From the NCBI GenBank assembly GCA_021827865.1, contig JAKAUC010000018.1, positions 1 to 64,000 on the forward strand: a DNA stretch of 64,000 nt, in the 5' to 3' direction. This DNA comes from an archaeon. GTDB lineage: Archaea > Thermoproteota > Nitrososphaeria > Nitrososphaerales > Gagatemarchaeaceae. This document shows positions 59,435 to 64,000 of this stretch, piece by piece (position 1 is the stretch's first letter; each line of letters begins with the position of its first letter). The translations under genes and the position numbers were made by a program. The notes beneath the pieces were generated by a model. That model was given only the letters and a program-made list of their open reading frames with translations, made no database searches and was not told where the DNA came from.

Positions 59435-59875
59435 GTGACGTTCGATGACGAAGTGAAGAAGATCAACGAGAAGAAGTTCGAAGAGATGCTGAAGCGGACG
59501 AAGCCCCAGGCGGGCATTGCCGCGAACGACGGGAAGCCCGTCGAGTTGACGGACGCCAACTTCCGCGAGGTGGTAGGGAAGCACCAGGTGGTCGTGGTCG
59601 ACTTCTGGGCTCCATGGTGCGGCCCGTGCAGGGTAGTTTCCCCGGTGCTTGAGGAGCTCGCGACTGAGATGGCGGGCAAAGCCACCTTCGGGAAGCTCAA
59701 CGTGGACGACAACCCCCTGACCTCCCAGCAGTTCGGCATCCAGGGAATCCCGACAATCATGGTCTTCAAGGACGGCGAGCCCGTGGACGGCCTGGTGGGT
59801 GCCGCGCCGAAGCAGACGATTGAGGCCAGGATCAGGCCCTACGTCTCGGAGACCAAGGGCTCGCCGTATCAGTGA
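59435..59875 (+). CDS. trxA: Thioredoxin
   Basis: The protein has 146 residues and a GTG start. It holds the WCGPC active site (Cys62, Cys65) in VVVVDFWAPWCGPCRVVSPVLEEL and the cis-Pro region GIPTIMVFKDG. An N-terminal extension of about 30 residues (FDDEVKKINEKKFEEMLKR) is helical and unusual for thioredoxin, as is the tail. A general protein disulfide reductant is the likely role. Confidence 0.93.
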   Translation: MTFDDEVKKINEKKFEEMLKRTKPQAGIAANDGKPVELTDANFREVVGKHQVVVVDFWAPWCGPCRVVSPVLEELATEMAGKATFGKLNVDDNPLTSQQFGIQGIPTIMVFKDGEPVDGLVGAAPKQTIEARIRPYVSETKGSPYQ

Positions 59876-59881
59876 GCCCCG

Positions 59882-60583
59882 CTAGTCTTCCTGGGACGTG
59901 ACGTAGGCAAGCCTGGCGTACGGCCTGACCGCCTGCAGTATCTTCAGCTCCGCCTTCCTGAGGTGCTCCTCGTAGGTAGACCTCTTCATCCCCTGGTTGG
60001 CGGCGATTTCATCCATGGTCGCGCCCTTGGGCATGCCATAGTATCCCATCTGCAGGGCGGTGACGAACGCTTCGAGCTGCTTCTTCGTCAGCGCCCCCAG
60101 GAACTCGTCCACAGGGACGGTGATGGCCCCCCTCGCCGACTCTCTCGGCACCACCGACTTGTTCTCGACCTCGACCTTGGACACCTTCGAAAGCGCCTCC
60201 AAGGCGCCGTCCAACGTCCCCTTGGTGAAGGCGAGCAGGCGACAGTGCTCGAACCCTCCGCGGTAGTTTACAGGCATGACCGGTATGCACTCCGCCCATT
60301 CAATCATGGCGACTGTGGAGTTGTCCGTAGCGCACTTGCATCCGACCACCGCCTCCATGTTCTTGGAAGAGTACCTGTTGAACCGGATCAGGTGGGCGCC
60401 CAACGACTTCAGCATGTCGCCGAGGGCCCGCTCCAGCTTCCCGGCGTCCTCCTCTTTGGAGACCTGGAACTCCAAGATGTCGACCTGGAGGTTGCACCAC
60501 CTTTGGATTCCCACGGTCGGGAAGAGCTTGGAGAAGTTGCAGAAGGGGAGAGAGTGGTCGAGTCTCAGGGATACATCAAACAT
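59882..60583 (-). CDS. Bat/HTH_10-type transcription regulator
   Basis: The protein has 233 residues from the ATG at 60583. The C-terminal HTH_10 domain (about 165-230) reads LTKKQLEAFVTALQMGYYGMPKGATMDEIAANQGMKRSTYEEHLRKAELKIL. The upstream part (about 1-155) is a sensory alpha/beta region typical of Bat relatives; no zinc motif is seen. Its ligand or target is unknown. It converges closely with trxA. Confidence 0.85.
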   Translation of the reverse strand: MFDVSLRLDHSLPFCNFSKLFPTVGIQRWCNLQVDILEFQVSKEEDAGKLERALGDMLKSLGAHLIRFNRYSSKNMEAVVGCKCATDNSTVAMIEWAECIPVMPVNYRGGFEHCRLLAFTKGTLDGALEALSKVSKVEVENKSVVPRESARGAITVPVDEFLGALTKKQLEAFVTALQMGYYGMPKGATMDEIAANQGMKRSTYEEHLRKAELKILQAVRPYARLAYVTSQED

Positions 60584-60726
60584 GCCGGCACTTTGGCGAG
60601 GCTCCGCTAAATGGTTTCCACCGCGGCGCAAGGCGGCGCGCGCCTAGGCCTGCATCAGCAGACTCCGTCTGGCGTCAGGGGCGGTCATCGGCGGGCGCTC
60701 CTCCAGAGGTAAGGGGCCCTCCGGCG

Positions 60727-61137
60727 CTAGCCGTACCTGGAGACCTGACTCCTCTCCGTGGGGAATAGGTTTTCGTATGAAGGCATGTCGCCGCGTAGCA
60801 TCCCCCCGGCATCCGTCCGCTCGCCCTCCCACATGGCCTCTGGTGGGAAGGGCCGAGACTCGAGGCCGGCCAGTATCATCCTGAGCCAGGCGACTGACAT
60901 CGCCTGCCCCTGGTACCAGCCACCCCTCTCAATGGCGGTCCCCACGATGGCCTTGTAGTGTTCCTTCATGCCTAAATCGTTGGTCTCGCGTGTCCCGGTC
61001 GGCTTTTGAGCTGCCAGCAAGACTGCCGCTCCGCCTAGGAGCTCGGAGTCGCCTCTGAATTCCGGCTCGAATTCGTGCTCTATGCTCCAGGGGTCCTCGA
61101 CCTGCCTGGAGAGCCTCCGCCTAAGTTCTCCAATCAT
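60727..61137 (-). CDS. Hypothetical protein, mostly helical
   Basis: The protein has 136 residues from the ATG at 61137 (a longer N-terminal reading starts at 61188). SRQVEDPWSIEHEFEPEFRGDSELLGGAAVLLAAQ, then HYKAIVGTAIERGGWYQGQAMSVAWLRMILAGL. Trp-rich motifs are notable. No family recognised. Confidence 0.55.
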   Translation of the reverse strand: MIGELRRRLSRQVEDPWSIEHEFEPEFRGDSELLGGAAVLLAAQKPTGTRETNDLGMKEHYKAIVGTAIERGGWYQGQAMSVAWLRMILAGLESRPFPPEAMWEGERTDAGGMLRGDMPSYENLFPTERSQVSRYG

Positions 61138-61265
61138 CACCCATGGTGTCCCTGGGCTGGTTTTTGAAACGGCGGCTTTGAATGGCATGGCGGTCGCTGT
61201 TCAACCCCCTTGAACAGGCCTGATTCAAAGGCGGGGCCCGGCTGCAGCCCCCTCGGAGGGCTTTG

Positions 61266-62231
61266 CTAGACCAGCGCCCGCCGGAGGGCGTCCTGGGAGA
61301 CATTCCCCCCAGAGACCACGAGGACGACCCTGTCCCCGAAGTCCCCCTTCCGGGACAGTAGCGGGGCGAGGGGGGCTGCCCCCGAAGGCTCGGCGAATAT
61401 CCTCGCCGCCTTCGCCATCGCGCTGGTGGCGCCCATGATCTCCTCCTCCGAGACCGTCAGGGCGCCGTCGACGTATTTCGAGCAGGCTAGGTACGTGAGT
61501 TCCCCCAGGGCAGACGGGACGAGCCCGTCAGCGACTGAGCCTGCCGGCCTGACCCGCACCACCTTCTTGGCGGCGAGAGCGGCCGCGAGCTTCGGGGCCA
61601 CAGCCGGCTCGACTCCGATCACCTTAGCAGCAACCCCCATCTCCTTCAAAGCGATGGAGACCCCCGATATCAGCCCCCCTCCGCCCACCGGAACGAGGAC
61701 GGTGTCGAAATCCGCGATCTGCTCCGCGATCTCGAGGCCGCAGGTCCCCTGGCCCGCAATAACGTCGTGGTCGTCGAAGGGGTGCACGAAGGCTGAATCG
61801 TTGGCGCGCGCGATTTCTCTCGCCTTAGCCTCCCGCTCGTCGCTGAACCGGCCTGCCCTGACCACCTCGGCCCCACAGTCCTCGATCGCCTCGACCTTCT
61901 CCCGCACGGCGGTCTCGGGGACGACGACAGTGCACTTCTTGCGCAGCAGCTGAGAGCTGTAGGCCACCGCTATCCCGTGGTTCCCAGAAGAAGCCGCGAC
62001 CACGCCCTTCTCTTCCACCCTGGACACCTTGTTGTAGGCGCCCCTGATTTTGAAGACTTTGACGGGCTGGAAGCATTCCAGCTTGAGGAAGACCTGCCGG
62101 CCGGTCAGTCTGGACAGAGGCCTGGATTCGACCAGCGGCGTCCGGCACGCGACCCCGGCTATCTGTCTGGACGCGTCTTCAATCTCCTTGACGCCCGGCA
62201 GACCGCCTTGGCGCATTCCCCTAGGCGTCAC
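61266..62231 (-). CDS. Threonine/serine dehydratase (PLP fold-type II)
   Basis: The protein has 321 residues and a GTG start. VKVFKIRGAYNK contains the PLP lysine, AASSGNHGIAVAY binds the substrate carboxylate and VPVGGGGLISG the cofactor phosphate. It lacks the ACT regulatory domain, so it resembles catabolic TdcB- or serine racemase-like enzymes. It may feed 2-ketobutyrate to isoleucine synthesis or degrade serine and threonine. Confidence 0.88.
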   Translation of the reverse strand: MTPRGMRQGGLPGVKEIEDASRQIAGVACRTPLVESRPLSRLTGRQVFLKLECFQPVKVFKIRGAYNKVSRVEEKGVVAASSGNHGIAVAYSSQLLRKKCTVVVPETAVREKVEAIEDCGAEVVRAGRFSDEREAKAREIARANDSAFVHPFDDHDVIAGQGTCGLEIAEQIADFDTVLVPVGGGGLISGVSIALKEMGVAAKVIGVEPAVAPKLAAALAAKKVVRVRPAGSVADGLVPSALGELTYLACSKYVDGALTVSEEEIMGATSAMAKAARIFAEPSGAAPLAPLLSRKGDFGDRVVLVVSGGNVSQDALRRALV

Positions 62232-62314
62232 CCCGCCGTCCGTCGACCGAAGTCGGCCAAGTAGTAGGGCATCGTCTGACCCGGGCGCCCGGGGCTTTCG
62301 ATAAGGGTTTCAGG

Positions 62315-62563
62315 TCACTTCTCGACTTCTGCCTCGGAATAGCCGAGGACCTGGGTCGAGTTGGAGTCTATCTTGACCTGGACCATGTGGGGCTTGATCA
62401 GCAGGACCCCAGAAGAGAGCTTGACGTTGGCCCTCACCGTCCAGACGTCGCTGTCCTTCAGCACCTCGACGAACTTCACCCTTCCGAGCCTCTTGCCATA
62501 CTTCTTCTGCAGCCATGCCTTGGCCGCCAACTCGGCGTCGTCGGTGCTTGCCAGCAGAGACAC
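62315..62563 (-). CDS. Small alpha/beta protein of unknown function
   Basis: The protein has 82 residues and a GTG start. DDAELAAKAWLQKKYGKRLGRVKFVEVLKDSDVWTVRANVKL has a helix then strands; GYSEAEVEK ends it. The layout resembles a PepSY-like fold. No partner or motif gives a function. Confidence 0.55.
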   Translation of the reverse strand: MSLLASTDDAELAAKAWLQKKYGKRLGRVKFVEVLKDSDVWTVRANVKLSSGVLLIKPHMVQVKIDSNSTQVLGYSEAEVEK

Positions 62564-62769
62564 GCCCCGTGGTGCGGCCCTCTGGCCTATAGGGTCGGGT
62601 GCGTGATTGATTTGAACAAACGGTTAGGAAAACTGAACTACGCCCGGCGCGGCTCCACGACTGGCTGCAGGCAATGACGGGGTGACTTTGGCCCGAGCTC
62701 GGGCTTGTCGTTGTGGTGGGACGCTCGGTCGACGGCGAAGAACAGCTAGGAAAATACGGGAGGGCCAGT

Positions 62770-62949
62770 TCAGCTCCTTATCGCTGAACTGACCTTGTTG
62801 GCCACTTCTTGGGGGACAGTTTGCATGTTGTGCGCGGTCTTGGCGTGCACGACGGCCAGTTGCATCGCCTCGTCCCTGGACGAGGCGCCCTTCACTTCGA
62901 ACCCGCACTGCATGCCGATGTCCTTGCACTTGAACGCGTATGTCGTCAA
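62770..62949 (-). CDS. DUF1059-family small protein
   Basis: The protein has 59 residues from a TTG at 62949. YAFKCKDIGMQCGFEVKG, then SRDEAMQLAVVHAKTAHNM, is a close DUF1059 match with the conserved Cys pair and His residues that may bind metal. It is followed by nothing on its strand. The TATA candidate CTTTTACAG lies about 35 nt upstream. Function unknown. Confidence 0.78.
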   Translation of the reverse strand: MTTYAFKCKDIGMQCGFEVKGASSRDEAMQLAVVHAKTAHNMQTVPQEVANKVSSAIRS

Positions 62950-63194
62950 GTCTTCTTCTTTCCCTATCCACTCCCGACTCTGTAAAAGGGTTCAGCCGGC
63001 AGGCGCCGGCTGCTCCAATGCAGGCACGGGGTTTCAGCGGCGCAGGAACAGGGCGTATCCCGATGTCCGTGTTGTCTCACGGTCGCGTTCTGACTCTCTC
63101 TTCCTCTCCTCGTCGTCTTCTGGCATGGGCGCGAGGTGGGTTCGCGATTCTAAATACCCAGGGCACGTTCAGTAATCACTTTAGGTGAGTCGCC

Positions 63195-63202
63195 AATATA
63201 TC
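63195..63202 (+). promoter_or_regulatory. TATA-like element before bactofilin-like gene
   Basis: AATATATC lies about 28 nt before the ATG at 63226, the usual archaeal spacing. Confidence 0.45.
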
Positions 63203-63225
63203 AGCGCCGTGGCGGCGAAGGCCCA

Positions 63226-64000
63226 ATGAGCGATTTTGAACAGAGGGTTGAACGCGGGAAGACGGCGACCATCTCAGAGGTAGAAGGCGACCTGCTCCTT
63301 GATGGCTCCACTGTGATTCCGTCAGGGAGGGAGGTGGTGGTGCGTGGGACCCTTGTGGTCAGGAGCCGGTCCGCGGTCAAGGGGAACTTGAGGGCGGAAG
63401 AGGTGAGGGGCGAGGGAGACCTCCTTGTGGAGGGTAATCTGGAAGCCAGTGACATCAGGCTTGAAGACGGCGCGAGCCTTGAGGTGAAGGGCGACCTGAA
63501 GGCGGACGATGTTGACGTGCCGAACTCGGTCAGGGTGGGTGGGAGGACGGACGTAGACGACCTGCGGGTTGGCGGCACAGCGGTCCTGACCGGCGACGCC
63601 AAGGTGGATGACGTGAAGGTCGGCGGAACCTTGGAGGCGAAGGCGAGGCTGGAATCGGACGACGTCAGGGTCGGCGGCGCGCTCCAGGTCAGGACGTTGG
63701 TCTGCGAAGACGTCAAGGTGGGCGGTAGCCTGCGTGCTGAGACAGTCGAAGCTGAAGATGTGGACGTCGGAGGGACGGTCGAGGTCTCCGGCGAAGTGAA
63801 GATCGAAGACCTCACGGTGGGAGGCACCGCGGTGGTAGGCGGCGGAGGAGTGGAGGACGTAAGGGTCGGAGGAGAACTCAGGTCCGCGGGGGAGCTAGCC
63901 TTCGAAGAGATCCACGTCGGCGGGAGGCTCGCCATCGACTCTGGGAAAGGAGAGAAGATTTCCGTTGGCGGAATCATGGAGGTAGCCAGGGACCTGGCGC
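63226..64000 (+). CDS. Bactofilin-like beta-solenoid protein (3' end outside window)
   Basis: The reading frame is open from the ATG at 63226 to the window end (258 codons seen). After MSDFEQRVERGKTATI, the protein repeats DDVxVGGxLxVxxxVxx-type units of about 20 residues at least 8 times (DVDVPNSVRVGG, VDDLRVGG, VDDVKVGG, DDVRVGG, EDVKVGG, EDVDVGG, EDLTVGG, EDVRVGG). This is the beta-solenoid pattern of polymerising bactofilin-type proteins. It may form filaments; cellular role unknown. The early part (VIPSGREVVVRGTLVV) is the solenoid entry. Confidence 0.75.
   Translation, partial: MSDFEQRVERGKTATISEVEGDLLLDGSTVIPSGREVVVRGTLVVRSRSAVKGNLRAEEVRGEGDLLVEGNLEASDIRLEDGASLEVKGDLKADDVDVPNSVRVGGRTDVDDLRVGGTAVLTGDAKVDDVKVGGTLEAKARLESDDVRVGGALQVRTLVCEDVKVGGSLRAETVEAEDVDVGGTVEVSGEVKIEDLTVGGTAVVGGGGVEDVRVGGELRSAGELAFEEIHVGGRLAIDSGKGEKISVGGIMEVARDLA

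Noticed and set aside
63201..63977. 258-codon minus-strand ORF at the right end, Pro/Ser/Thr-rich
   Set aside because: It is the antisense of the VGG-repeat bactofilin-like gene; the regular plus-strand repeat explains its composition.

Overview
The window is chromosomal DNA of a GC-rich archaeon, most likely a TACK-superphylum member close to Nitrososphaeria (Thaumarchaeota). Evidence for this includes the 3' part of an archaeal RNase P RNA at the left edge, a CdvB/ESCRT-III protein and a separate MIT-like protein, Mre11-Rad50 followed by NreA, a Dpo4-type polymerase, an F420-type luciferase-like oxidoreductase, a Bat-type HTH regulator, many TTG/GTG starts, and archaeal TATA boxes 25-35 nt before starts (leaderless or short-leader transcripts). 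I see no tRNA, CRISPR array, insertion sequence or prophage.

Layout. 1-716: RNase P RNA end, then a gene-free low-GC stretch with hairpins. 717-8141: a giant (2474 aa) membrane-anchored surface protein of about 20 Ig/PKD-like repeats. It lies 3 nt downstream of, and on the same strand as, a V4R sensor gene. 8145-11481: a signalling cluster of V4R protein, KaiC-like ATPase, winged-helix protein, and a large protein with a P-loop-less KaiC-like N-terminus and a C-terminal V4R domain. A shared operator-like motif occurs in both divergent promoter regions. 11546-16928: DNA repair and tRNA quality control (mre11, rad50, nreA, alaX). 16961-28531: mixed metabolism and transport (membrane molybdopterin oxidoreductase, DMT transporter, LLM oxidoreductase, methyltransferase, SufT/MIP18-like protein, ECF-type S component with a DUF4430-like secreted protein, DPH6-like enzyme, HIT protein, CAP-domain protein).

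28629-41783: CdvB, NAD(P)HX epimerase, an ECF-like protein and a BtuF-like protein, dinB with a DUF72 gene, a three-gene SPFH/zinc-ribbon module, small zinc-ribbon proteins, FKBP, a nuclease-fold candidate, and a hairpin-dense candidate RNA just before a phosphoribosyltransferase. 41826-44850: a second nuclease-fold-like protein, then the pyrE-pyrD-pyrF pyrimidine operon. 44971-52254: CBS protein, MIT protein, DUF192, HtrA-like protease, a PLP enzyme fused to rhodanese, MsrB.

52356-64000: ParB-like protein, two probable gene remnants, an M48-like peptidase, a DUF973-like membrane protein, an RNase H-like protein, SfsA, DUF1684, a carboxypeptidase Taq homologue, thioredoxin, a Bat-type regulator, threonine dehydratase-like enzyme, DUF1059, and a bactofilin-like beta-solenoid protein cut by the right edge. 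Genes are dense. Neighbouring convergent genes often overlap by 4-50 nt, and many divergent pairs appear to share one palindromic TATA element.
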